Shown here piece by piece: positions 35,984 to 42,837 of a stretch of 42,837 bases of DNA; position 1 is the stretch's first letter; every line of letters starts with the position of its first letter. Position numbers and translations under genes: made by a program. The DNA lies in NCBI GenBank assembly GCA_003972865.1, contig QOAX01000292.1, positions 1-42,837 of the forward strand. Reading direction: 5' to 3'. The notes beneath the pieces are model-generated. The model saw nothing but the letters and a program-made list of their open reading frames with translations. It searched no databases and was not told the origin of the DNA. The DNA is from Verrucomicrobiota bacterium (GTDB lineage: Bacteria; Verrucomicrobiota; Verrucomicrobiia; Limisphaerales; UBA1096).

Positions 35984-37534
35984 TTACAGGGTTGGGCCGA
36001 GCATCCACGGGGCGAACTCCTCGTCGCCCATGCCGGCAAGTTCGCTCTTGGTTTTTTCGCCGCCGGCCACGGCGAGAATCTTGTCGTAAACCCGCCGGCC
36101 GACCTCCCCGACCGTCTCGGTGCCGTCGAGAATTGTGCCGGCGTTTATATCCATGTCCTCCTCCATCCAGTTGTACATCGGGGAGTTGGTGGCGACCTTG
36201 ATGCACGGGGAAGGTTTGCAGCCGTACACGCTACCGCGGCCGGTGGTGAACACGCCGACGTTGCAACCGCCGCTGACCAGACCGGTCATGCTCACCGGGT
36301 CGTTGCCGGGCGTGTCCATGAAGCACAAGCCCTTGGCCTCGATGGGCTCGGCGTAGTCGTAGACGGCAGCCAACGGCGCCTGGCCCGCCTTGGCAATCGC
36401 GCCGAGGCTTTTCTCGAAAATCGTGGTCAGGCCGCCGTCCTTGTTTCCCGGCGAGGGGTTGTTGTCTATCGTCGAGCCGAACAACGCCGTGTGCTCCTCC
36501 CACCAGCGGATTTTCGAAACGAGTTTCTCGCCGACTTCGCGTGTCACAGCACGGCGGGTGAGCAGATGTTCCGCGCCGTAAATCTCGGTGGTCTCGCCAA
36601 AGACGGAAGCAGCACCCTGCCGTACGAGTTCGTCGGAGGCGACGCCCAGCGCTGGGTTGGCCGAGATGCCGCTGTTGGCATCGGAGCCGCCGCAGTTCAT
36701 CGCCATGGCGAGTTTGGAAACCGGTTGTGTCGTCCGCTGCAGTGCGTTGACATCAGGCAGCATTTTCTCAACTGCCTTGACCGCCGACTCGACGGTTTTT
36801 CGGACACCTCCGGTTTGTTGAATGGTCAGGAACGTGGGAGCCTGTTCGCCATCCTGCAACTGGTCGAGGTGGTGCTTCTCGACCAAGCCGGGAACCTGAT
36901 TGACCTCGCAACCCAGCCCGACCAACACATAACCGCCGATGTTTGGATGGCGCGCCATTCCCGCAATGACACGCTGCAACACCTCGTGGCCGTGGTTCGG
37001 GTCGTAGCTGCACCCGCCCTTGTGCGTAAAGGCAACCACACCATCGACATTGGCAAAATCACTTTGGAAGTCACTGGATCGAAAGTGGTCTGCCACATAT
37101 CGAGCGACTGATGCGGAGCAGTTCACGCTCGAAATAACGGCGATATAATTGCGCGTTCCGGCTTTGCCCCCAGGCCGCGCGAAGCCAGAAAAAGTATCCT
37201 TATCTCTCTCCAGCGGAGACGGTTTGACTATTTCTTCGCAAAAACCGTAATCCCTGCCAACCGCTCTCAGTTCAACATTGTGGGTGTGTACCCAGTCCCC
37301 GGGCTCGATGGCGGTCTTCGCAAAGCCGATGATTTGGCCATACTTCACCAACTGCTCGCCTGCGTTGATCGACAGCAAGGCAACCTTGTGCCCTCCAGGA
37401 ATGGTTTGTCTCAACTTAACGCGACTATCACCCACAACCACCGAAGCACCTTTTTTCAATGTACGACGCGCAGTGGCGACATTGTCGTGCTGATGAAGAA
37501 TGATGAAGTCTGAAGCAATGTCGGTCACGGACAC
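35984..37534 (-). CDS. uxaA: UxaA family hydro-lyase (altronate/galactarate dehydratase)
   Basis: A metal-dependent sugar-acid dehydratase of 516 residues. It combines an N-terminal SAF-like domain (FIILHQHDNVATARRTLKKG, about 1-95) with a large UxaA domain: GTRNYIAVISSVNCSASVA, HKGGCSYDPNHGHEVLQR, MNCGGSDANSGISANPALG and CFMDTPGNDPVSMTGLVSGG. It dehydrates altronate (uxaA) or galactarate (garD) to 2-keto-3-deoxy acids; the full-length two-domain form fits UxaA, but substrates are not distinguishable by eye. It probably serves hexuronate or pectin breakdown. ATG 37534 lies directly after the terminator of the upstream gene. It contains no perfect palindrome copy. Confidence 0.9.
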   Translation of the reverse strand: MSVTDIASDFIILHQHDNVATARRTLKKGASVVVGDSRVKLRQTIPGGHKVALLSINAGEQLVKYGQIIGFAKTAIEPGDWVHTHNVELRAVGRDYGFCEEIVKPSPLERDKDTFSGFARPGGKAGTRNYIAVISSVNCSASVARYVADHFRSSDFQSDFANVDGVVAFTHKGGCSYDPNHGHEVLQRVIAGMARHPNIGGYVLVGLGCEVNQVPGLVEKHHLDQLQDGEQAPTFLTIQQTGGVRKTVESAVKAVEKMLPDVNALQRTTQPVSKLAMAMNCGGSDANSGISANPALGVASDELVRQGAASVFGETTEIYGAEHLLTRRAVTREVGEKLVSKIRWWEEHTALFGSTIDNNPSPGNKDGGLTTIFEKSLGAIAKAGQAPLAAVYDYAEPIEAKGLCFMDTPGNDPVSMTGLVSGGCNVGVFTTGRGSVYGCKPSPCIKVATNSPMYNWMEEDMDINAGTILDGTETVGEVGRRVYDKILAVAGGEKTKSELAGMGDEEFAPWMLGPTL

Positions 37535-37550
37535 GCCGAACAGTTAGCAC

Positions 37551-37578
37551 AAAAAAAGCCCGCCGTTAAGCGGGCTTT
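37551..37578 (-). terminator. Rho-independent terminator of the 37604-38263 gene
   Basis: A 9-bp stem (37555-37563 with 37570-37578) with six-base loop, followed on the minus strand by seven T (complement of A 37551-37557), 25 bases after the stop of the secreted protein gene and about 17 bases before the uxaA start. Confidence 0.88.
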
Positions 37579-37603
37579 CCAAAATCCATATTAAAGGAAT
37601 CGA

Positions 37604-38263
37604 TCAGGGAGCGTTGTAACGCGCAGGATCGAGACCCGCAGTCGCGGAAACAGGCGTCGGGGCAGTACTTGGGAATACATCCGTTCCAACCACAGACCCA
37701 TCAGCACCTAGGGCCGAAATCGGAGAATTCACCGTAGTGATGACGCCCTTCGAATCAGAACCGCCCCCGGCGAGCACCGCCTGGTTTACTGTCCTGAACA
37801 GGGACGGCACTGCCGCCACAACTGAATTGTAAACCATCTGATGCTTCTTAACATTGGTGACCTTCAGGATCGCGATCGTGATCTTATCGATCTTCGCAGG
37901 AGCAGCCTTCGCAGCAGCCCTGGCAATATCTCTCGTGTACTGCGGGGTCAGCTTGACTGCCTCCGCTGCGATGTCTGCCGCCGCATCGGGCACCAGACTG
38001 CAGATGAAACTTACCACTGAAACGCAAACGGCTGGCTTCCTGGCAACAGCAACCCGCAGAACCTCCATCGCGGTCTCGGCCTTATCGACCTTCTTCGCCT
38101 TCGCCACCAACATGTTGGCAATGTACGGCATCTCAGCACCGGGTGCTTTTTCAAAGGCCGCCCTGATTACCTTTTTGTCCACAGCAGCTGAAGTGGATGC
38201 TATTGATCCCAAGAAAGTAACCGATATTGCTAAGCCGACAATTAACCGTGTGTTCTTTTTCAT
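37604..38263 (-). CDS. Secreted Ala-rich helical protein of unknown function
   Basis: A 219-residue protein with a clear signal peptide (KKNTRLIVGLAISVTFLGSIASTSAA, cleavage near residue 27). The mature part is Ala/Val/Lys-rich, with helical segments that look like imperfect repeats of about 35 residues (AFEKAPGAEMPYIANMLVAK; SLVPDAAADIAAEAVKLTPQ; YTRDIARAAAKAAPAKIDKI). A Ser/Gly/Pro-rich tail follows (AGGGSDSKGVITT, PSTAPTPVSATAG). I recognise no family. It has its own promoter candidate and a strong terminator, so it is a single-gene unit, and it may be well expressed. Codon use is less GC-rich than flanking genes and no palindrome copy is present. Confidence 0.75.
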   Translation of the reverse strand: MKKNTRLIVGLAISVTFLGSIASTSAAVDKKVIRAAFEKAPGAEMPYIANMLVAKAKKVDKAETAMEVLRVAVARKPAVCVSVVSFICSLVPDAAADIAAEAVKLTPQYTRDIARAAAKAAPAKIDKITIAILKVTNVKKHQMVYNSVVAAVPSLFRTVNQAVLAGGGSDSKGVITTVNSPISALGADGSVVGTDVFPSTAPTPVSATAGLDPARYNAP

Positions 38264-38302
38264 ATTTGTATTGCTAGGGTCTTTACCGTAACCGGTTCGG
38301 GG

Positions 38303-38331
38303 AGTCTCGGCAGTGATTCGGAGAGTGTCAA
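38303..38331 (-). promoter_or_regulatory. Candidate promoter of the secreted helical protein gene
   Basis: On the minus strand a perfect -35 box TTGACA (38326-38331) is followed after 17 bases by GAGACT (38303-38308), which keeps only the most important A2 and T6 of the -10 box. The start would lie about 33 bases upstream of the ATG. The rest of this 180-bp gap is AT-rich without other recognisable sites. Confidence 0.35.
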
Positions 38332-38443
38332 CCTGAAAAATAGATCTTTTTTCATTTTTATTTCCAACGAAAAAACAGCCGATTTGCCCTTGTAATACAT
38401 TAAAACTGCCCCATATTGGCGGTCTAGTAACCTAACAGAAACC

Positions 38444-40711
38444 ATGCAAACTTCTTTTTTGTCACGAAAAACTATCATTCTTGGAATCTATGTTGCAGCC
38501 CAAGTCGCACAGGCACAATCACTTCCTGAAGTCCATAATGTGGATCTTCAGCCGCTCAAGGCGCAGATTCAGCGACTCATTCAGGCCAAGGATTATCTTG
38601 GCGAACCGTTTTCGCCGAAAGTTAAGAAACAACTCAGCCAAGCGCTTGGCCAAGCGGACGCCAACGAAGCCGTCGCCGCTGTCCAGCAAATCCTTGATGC
38701 CCAATGCCTGATCGGCATCAACATCAACCCGGAGTCGCGGGTCAAGGTGAAAGCCGGCCCGGCCAAGCGTGAGTTGGTCGAGCAGGGCTGGCGCAGTTTT
38801 CTGGTCAAGGTAAACAACCTGGCCGGTGTCACCGCCGAACTCCGTGCCAGCAGCCCAAACTCCCGCCCCCACGCCGGCGCGCCGCAGAGCCAGATCGTCG
38901 ATCGATGGCTTGGCTTGTCGATGCATAATTCCCAACCGCTCACCAAGACGCTAAGCGGCTTGGCCTTGGAGTATCGCATCGTGCAGCTTTACAGCCGCGA
39001 CGCCGGTAAGCGCGACGCCAAGCTCAGCTTCGACGTTGGCCAGGGGACGCAGGATCTGGGCTTCCGCAACGAGGTCAGCCTGCTATTCGACTGCAAGCCG
39101 GCCCGCAAAGTCACGCTCAAGGTGCTCGACGAAAACGGCAAGCCGACCACCGCCGGTTTTGAATTTCGCGACAAACTTGGACACGTCTATCCGTCGCAGG
39201 CCAAGCGGCTTGCGCCGGACTTTCATTTTCACCCGCAAATCTACCGCGCCAACGGCGAACACGTGAAACTGCCGAGCGGCTCCTACACCGTTCGCAATTA
39301 TCGAGGCCCCGAGTCGATCCCGCAGACCCGCACCATCACCGTCGGCAATGCGGACATCACCGAGTCGTTTCAGGTAAAGCGCTGGGTCGATCCGTCGCTG
39401 ATGGGCTGGTGGTCGGGCGATCACCATATCCACGCCGCAGGTTGTGCCCACTACAAAAACCCCACCGAGGGCGTCCACGCGGCGGACATGATGCGGCACT
39501 GCCTCGGCGAAGACCTCAAAGTCGGCGCCAACCTCACTTGGGGGCCGTGGTTCGATTATCAAAAACAGTTCTTCACCGGCAAAATCGACGCCGTCTCCCA
39601 GTTTCCCTATTTACTCCGCTACGACGTTGAGGTTTCCGGCTTTGGTTCTCATCAATCCGGCCATTTGTGCCTGTTACGGTTAAATGATCAGATGTATCCC
39701 GGCGGCGAATCCAAGCACCACTGGCCCAAGCTCTGCCTCAACACCCTCCGCTGGGCCAAGCGCCAGGGCGCCCTCGTCGGCCCGGCGCATTCCGGTTGGG
39801 GACTCAACCAAACCGGCTCCACCCTGCCGACCTACGAGGTGCCGCCGTTCAGCGGCATCGGTGCCAACGAATATATCGCCGACGTCACCCACATGGTTCC
39901 CGGACCGGACGGCAAACCGGTGCCGGCCGTTGACTTCCTCTCGATGGTCGATACGCCGTCGGTTTGGGAACTCAACATTTGGTATCACACGCTCAACTGC
40001 GGCTTCCGCACGCGCATCAGCGGCGAGACCGACTTCCCCTGCATCTACGGCGAACGCGTCGGCCTTGGCCGCTCGTACGTCAAGCTCGACGGCAAACTAA
40101 CCTACAACGACTGGTGCGAAGGCATCCGTGCTGGGCGCAACTACGTCGGCGACGGACGCAGCCACTTGATCGACTTCCAAGTCGATAACGTGCAGATGGG
40201 AGTGAACGGCAGCGAGTTGCGCTTGGCCAAGGCAGACACCGTGCTCGTCACGGCCAAGGTCGCCGCCCGGCTTAACGACGAACCGATCCCGGGCTTGGCC
40301 AAGCGCAACTACGCCCAGAAACCGTACTGGCACATTGAGCGCGCCCGGCTCGAGGGCACCCGAAAAGTCCCGGTCGAGGTGATCGTCAATGGCTATCCGA
40401 TTGCGAAAAAAGAAATCATCGCCGACGGCGATTTGCGGGACATCGCCTTTGAGGTTCCGATCGAGTTCAGTAGCTGGGTGGCGCTGCGCATCCTTCCATC
40501 GTCACACACCAACCCGGTTTTCGTGCTCGTCGATGGCAAGCCGATCCGCTCCTCCAAACGCAGTGCCGAATGGTGCCTTGCCGGAGTGAAAAAATGTCGC
40601 TCGCAAAAACGCCGCTTCATGGGCGAAGACGAGATCACCGACTTCAACGCAGCCTACGATCACGCCGAGAAAGCCTACCACCGCATCATCGGCGAAAGCG
40701 TCACCGACTAG
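38444..40711 (+). CDS. CehA/McbA family metallohydrolase, exported
   Basis: A 755-residue protein with a signal peptide (about 9-25), a coiled N-terminal segment and beta-sandwich-like linker, then a PHP/CehA-type hydrolase core. WWSGDHHIHAAGC at about residue 325 and GPAHSGWG provide metal-ligand histidines, and ISGETDFPCIYGERVGLGRSY and EGIRAGRNYVGDGRSHL are the conserved active-site blocks; HHIH is the first metal motif. Members hydrolyse esters or carbamates, but most environmental ones have unknown substrates. Palindrome copies are at 38645, 40222 and 40294 (QALGQADA, LRLAKADT, PGLAKRNY), all outside the core motifs. Its TAG shares the sequence CTAG with the stop of the convergent lactonase gene. 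Confidence 0.88.
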   Translation: MQTSFLSRKTIILGIYVAAQVAQAQSLPEVHNVDLQPLKAQIQRLIQAKDYLGEPFSPKVKKQLSQALGQADANEAVAAVQQILDAQCLIGININPESRVKVKAGPAKRELVEQGWRSFLVKVNNLAGVTAELRASSPNSRPHAGAPQSQIVDRWLGLSMHNSQPLTKTLSGLALEYRIVQLYSRDAGKRDAKLSFDVGQGTQDLGFRNEVSLLFDCKPARKVTLKVLDENGKPTTAGFEFRDKLGHVYPSQAKRLAPDFHFHPQIYRANGEHVKLPSGSYTVRNYRGPESIPQTRTITVGNADITESFQVKRWVDPSLMGWWSGDHHIHAAGCAHYKNPTEGVHAADMMRHCLGEDLKVGANLTWGPWFDYQKQFFTGKIDAVSQFPYLLRYDVEVSGFGSHQSGHLCLLRLNDQMYPGGESKHHWPKLCLNTLRWAKRQGALVGPAHSGWGLNQTGSTLPTYEVPPFSGIGANEYIADVTHMVPGPDGKPVPAVDFLSMVDTPSVWELNIWYHTLNCGFRTRISGETDFPCIYGERVGLGRSYVKLDGKLTYNDWCEGIRAGRNYVGDGRSHLIDFQVDNVQMGVNGSELRLAKADTVLVTAKVAARLNDEPIPGLAKRNYAQKPYWHIERARLEGTRKVPVEVIVNGYPIAKKEIIADGDLRDIAFEVPIEFSSWVALRILPSSHTNPVFVLVDGKPIRSSKRSAEWCLAGVKKCRSQKRRFMGEDEITDFNAAYDHAEKAYHRIIGESVTD
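38637..38656. repeat. Nested palindrome cluster in the CehA-like gene
   Basis: GCCAAGCGCTTGGC (38637-38650) is a perfect 14-base palindrome overlapping CGCTTGGCCAAGCG (38643-38656). It has the same nested design as at 26627-26647, here encoding SQALGQAD near the N-terminus. Confidence 0.6.
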
Positions 40712-41586
40712 CCGAGGAACAGGTTCGTCGCGGGACCGCTGACACCCGGCTTGCAGCGGAACACTCCGCCGGCGAGTGGCTGATCCACCCTGCCCGCCTC
40801 GTCGAGGTCGCGGCTGGAGGTGGTGATGTACAGTTCGTCCCAGTTTTCTCCGCCGAAACAGCAGGACGTCACGCACTCGACCGGCACTTCCACCTTGGCC
40901 AAGAGCGCCCCGCCCGGCGCGAACCGCGCCACGCCCCAGCCCTGCCACAGCGCCACCCAAAGCATCCCCTCGTTGTCGATGCACATGCCATCCGGATAGC
41001 CCATCCCCTCCGGCAACTCGAACGCTGTCCGGCGATCCGACACCGTGCCGCTGGCCATGTCGCAGTCGAACACATCCATACGGCGCGTCGGCGAGTCGAT
41101 GTAGTAATATGTCTTTTGATCCGACGTCCAGGCCATGCCGTTTGAGATGCTGACTTGGTCGAACAACTTGTCGGTGGAGAGATTGCGGTTGAGCCGGTAG
41201 AGGCTGCCGACGTTCGGTGCCTCGTCCATCCCCATCGTGCCGGCCCAAAGCCGGCCCTCGGGATCGACCTTGCCGTCGTTGAAACGGTTGTTCGGCAAAT
41301 CCTGCTCCGGGTCGATGATCGGCGACAGGTCGCCGCTGGCCAAGTCGAGTCGCACGAAGCCGATGCTCGTGCCGAGGATCAAGTCGCCGCGCTCCGCCGG
41401 GACGGCCAAGCCGGGTTTTTCGCCGATGTCCCAAGTTTGGTTTTCGCCGCTGGTCGGGTTAAAACAGCAGACGCGGGCACTCTCGATGTCCACCCAGACC
41501 AAGTCCTGCGTCTCCGCCCGCCATACGGGCCCCTCGCCAAGGATGGCCTTGGTGTCCAGCACACACTCTGCCGTCAACGTTAGCAC
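40708..41586 (-). CDS. SMP-30/gluconolactonase/LRE family protein
   Basis: A 292-residue six-bladed beta-propeller lactonase. EGPVWRAETQDLVWVDIE at the N-terminus contains the metal Glu, NRFNDGKVDPEGRLWAGTMG the conserved Asn/Asp block, ISNGMAWTSDQKTYYYIDS the third ligand region and PDGMCIDNEGMLWVALW the catalytic Asp region. These enzymes open sugar lactones (glucono- or galactonolactone) in oxidative sugar catabolism, fitting the sugar-acid dehydratase in the window. The start is ATG 41586 (MLTLTAECVLD). No signal peptide, so cytoplasmic. The gene overlaps the convergent CehA-like gene by 4 bases. A palindrome copy at 40894 encodes LLAKVEVP. Confidence 0.92.
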   Translation of the reverse strand: MLTLTAECVLDTKAILGEGPVWRAETQDLVWVDIESARVCCFNPTSGENQTWDIGEKPGLAVPAERGDLILGTSIGFVRLDLASGDLSPIIDPEQDLPNNRFNDGKVDPEGRLWAGTMGMDEAPNVGSLYRLNRNLSTDKLFDQVSISNGMAWTSDQKTYYYIDSPTRRMDVFDCDMASGTVSDRRTAFELPEGMGYPDGMCIDNEGMLWVALWQGWGVARFAPGGALLAKVEVPVECVTSCCFGGENWDELYITTSSRDLDEAGRVDQPLAGGVFRCKPGVSGPATNLFLG

Positions 41587-41594
41587 AGACGCAG

Positions 41595-42837
41595 TTAGTC
41601 GTTCACCATCGACACGTCGAGCGTGCCGCTGATCGATTCCTTGCCGGTGGAATTTTGGAACGGTGCCAGGCCGAACTCCGGAATCACCGCCAGCAGGTGA
41701 TCAAAAATATCGGCCTGGATCGCCTCGTACTCGGCCCAGACCGTCGTGTCGGTGAAAATGTAAATCTCGATCGGCAACCCGTTGTCTCCCGGCGCAAGCT
41801 GGCGAATGAGGAACGTGCGATCCTGCCGAATTTGCGGATGGCTTTTGAGGTATGCCATGATGTAGGCACGGAACGTGCCGATGTTGGTCAGGCGGCGGCC
41901 GTTGACGAGTTCCGACAAGTCCGTGTTGGCCGTTTGGTTGTGCACGTTGACTTCGTCGAGCCTGGATTGCAGATAACCTTTGAGCAGGTCGAACCGCTGG
42001 AACTTCTCGAGCAACGCCTCGTCGGCGAATTGGATCGAGCACATGTCGATGCGGATGGGGCGCTTGATTCGGCGGCCGCCGGAATCCTTCATTCCGCGCC
42101 AGTTGCGGCAGGCTTCGGTGATCAATTTTGACGCCGGGATGCTCACCACCGTCTTGTCAAAATTCTGCACCTTCACCGTTGTCAACGACACGTCGATCAC
42201 GTCGCCGTCGATGCCGTGGCCCTTCATCTCGATCCAGTCGCCCTTGCGTACAGTGTCGTTGGTGGCGATCTGAATCCCCGCCACCAGGCCCATGATCGCG
42301 TCCTTGAACACAAACAGGAATCCCATGACCATCGCGCCCAAGCCGGCCATCAGTGTGCCGATCTCGCGGCCCATCACGATCGAGATAATGAACACGCCCC
42401 CGACGAAGAAGGCCACCAGCATCAATGCCTGCAGCAGTCCCTTTATCGGGATGCGCTTTGAAATATCATAACGCTGATAAATCGTCTGCAACCCGTTGAG
42501 CAGCGCCTGCAGAGTGAACAGCAGCACCACCACGAGGTACACCTTGGCCAGGCCCTGCACGAAACCGGCCAGGCTCTCCACCCCCTCAAACACCACCGGC
42601 GCCAGCACGTGCACCACGAGGGCGGGGACGACATTGGACAAGCGGGCGAACACCTTGTGCTCGATGAGGACCTTGTCCCAGTCGGTGCTGGTCTTGCTCG
42701 ACAGGAACCGGATGGCGCGCAGCACCACCCGCTTGGCCACGAGGTAGGCCAGCCAACTCAGGAACACGAGCAACAGGGCGCCGACCACGTTGACCAGCAG
42801 GCCGGCCCAGCCCGCGTCGATGCCGAAGCCCTCGAAT
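41595..42837 (-). CDS. MscS-family mechanosensitive channel, YbdG-like, 5'-incomplete
   Basis: At least 413 residues of a small-conductance-type channel. Hydrophobic helices (VVGALLLVFLSWLAYLVAK, VYLVVVLLFTLQALLNG, LLQALMLVAFFVGGVFIIS) lead to the pore-lining TM3 region (MAGLGAMVMGFLFVFKDAIMGLVAG) and the beta domain (VRKGDWIEMKGHGIDGDV, VSIPASKLITEACRNW). The GMKDSGGRRIKRPI and C-terminal NIGTFRAYIMAYLKSHP blocks resemble YbdG/MscM rather than E. coli MscS. Such channels release solutes on osmotic downshock. The frame remains open to the window end, so the start is outside; GTG at 42788 is only the first internal candidate. Its stop is 8 bp upstream of the lactonase start on the same strand, so the two may share a transcript. 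Confidence 0.92.
   Translation of the reverse strand, partial: FEGFGIDAGWAGLLVNVVGALLLVFLSWLAYLVAKRVVLRAIRFLSSKTSTDWDKVLIEHKVFARLSNVVPALVVHVLAPVVFEGVESLAGFVQGLAKVYLVVVLLFTLQALLNGLQTIYQRYDISKRIPIKGLLQALMLVAFFVGGVFIISIVMGREIGTLMAGLGAMVMGFLFVFKDAIMGLVAGIQIATNDTVRKGDWIEMKGHGIDGDVIDVSLTTVKVQNFDKTVVSIPASKLITEACRNWRGMKDSGGRRIKRPIRIDMCSIQFADEALLEKFQRFDLLKGYLQSRLDEVNVHNQTANTDLSELVNGRRLTNIGTFRAYIMAYLKSHPQIRQDRTFLIRQLAPGDNGLPIEIYIFTDTTVWAEYEAIQADIFDHLLAVIPEFGLAPFQNSTGKESISGTLDVSMVND

Noticed and set aside
34738..37534. Gene transfer island in the uxaA-lipA-lpt run
   Set aside because: Same strand, tight spacing, housekeeping content, and palindrome density like the rest of the window except in uxaA; no integrase or direct repeats.

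Overview
ORGANISM. The window is GC-rich, roughly 60% by eye, and comes from a Gram-negative bacterium of the Planctomycetes-Verrucomicrobia-Chlamydiae group, most likely Verrucomicrobiota. The evidence is two different 'planctomycete cytochrome' surface modules (DUF1549/DUF1553 with DUF1501, and DUF1592 with DUF1552), a sulfatase, a CehA/McbA-type hydrolase, lipopolysaccharide-transport genes, an HPr kinase next to lptB, and a histone-H1-like basic protein. I cannot place it below phylum level. Nothing looks like a plasmid, phage, insertion sequence, CRISPR array or rRNA operon; this is ordinary chromosome, densely packed, with one tRNA and no gene-free stretch over 300 bp. LAYOUT. 1-909: MurQ-type etherase, cut by the window edge. 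918-5424 (minus): DUF1549/DUF1553 cytochrome protein followed by its DUF1501 partner. 5526-8539 (minus): polyphosphate kinase 2, a sodium:solute symporter and a Dabb protein; the sulfatase at 8638-9942 (plus) diverges from them. 10011-12622 (minus): sugar isomerase/epimerase, SIS isomerase and ROK sugar kinase. 12716-19387 (plus): DUF3500 protein, 23S rRNA uracil methyltransferase, a membrane-TPR protein and a glycosyltransferase. 19392-23422 (minus): second cytochrome module (DUF1592 and DUF1552). 23642-24480 (plus): an ankyrin-repeat gene that seems broken by two one-base shifts, then tRNA-Ala(GGC) on minus and a VOC protein on plus. 25045-28514 (minus): hisF-hisI-trpE and, upstream of them, the H1-like gene. 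28631-30656: divergent ubiE/menG and moeA. 30657-37534 (minus): a tight run of uxaA-like dehydratase, glutaredoxin, lipA, lptA/lptC-like, lptB, hprK and a small unknown protein. 37604-38263 (minus): unknown secreted helical protein. 38444-42837: CehA/McbA hydrolase (plus), then SMP-30 lactonase and an MscS channel (minus), the last cut by the edge. THEMES. Many products serve carbohydrate and polymer use: sulfatase, symporter, ROK kinase, isomerases, altronate-type dehydratase, SMP-30 lactonase, MurQ. Others serve envelope building (LptA/C, LptB, glycosyltransferase) and core metabolism (His, Trp, lipoate, quinone, molybdopterin). MOST STRIKING SIGNAL. The perfect palindrome CTTGGCCAAG, often extended to GCTTGGCCAAGC, occurs 28 times by my reading, about once per 1.5 kb. 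It is spread over nearly all functional classes, almost always inside coding sequence, and mostly in the frame that encodes Leu-Ala-Lys. Chance would give well under one copy. It behaves like a highly iterated palindrome (compare cyanobacterial HIP1) and is absent from a few AT-richer or more conserved genes.
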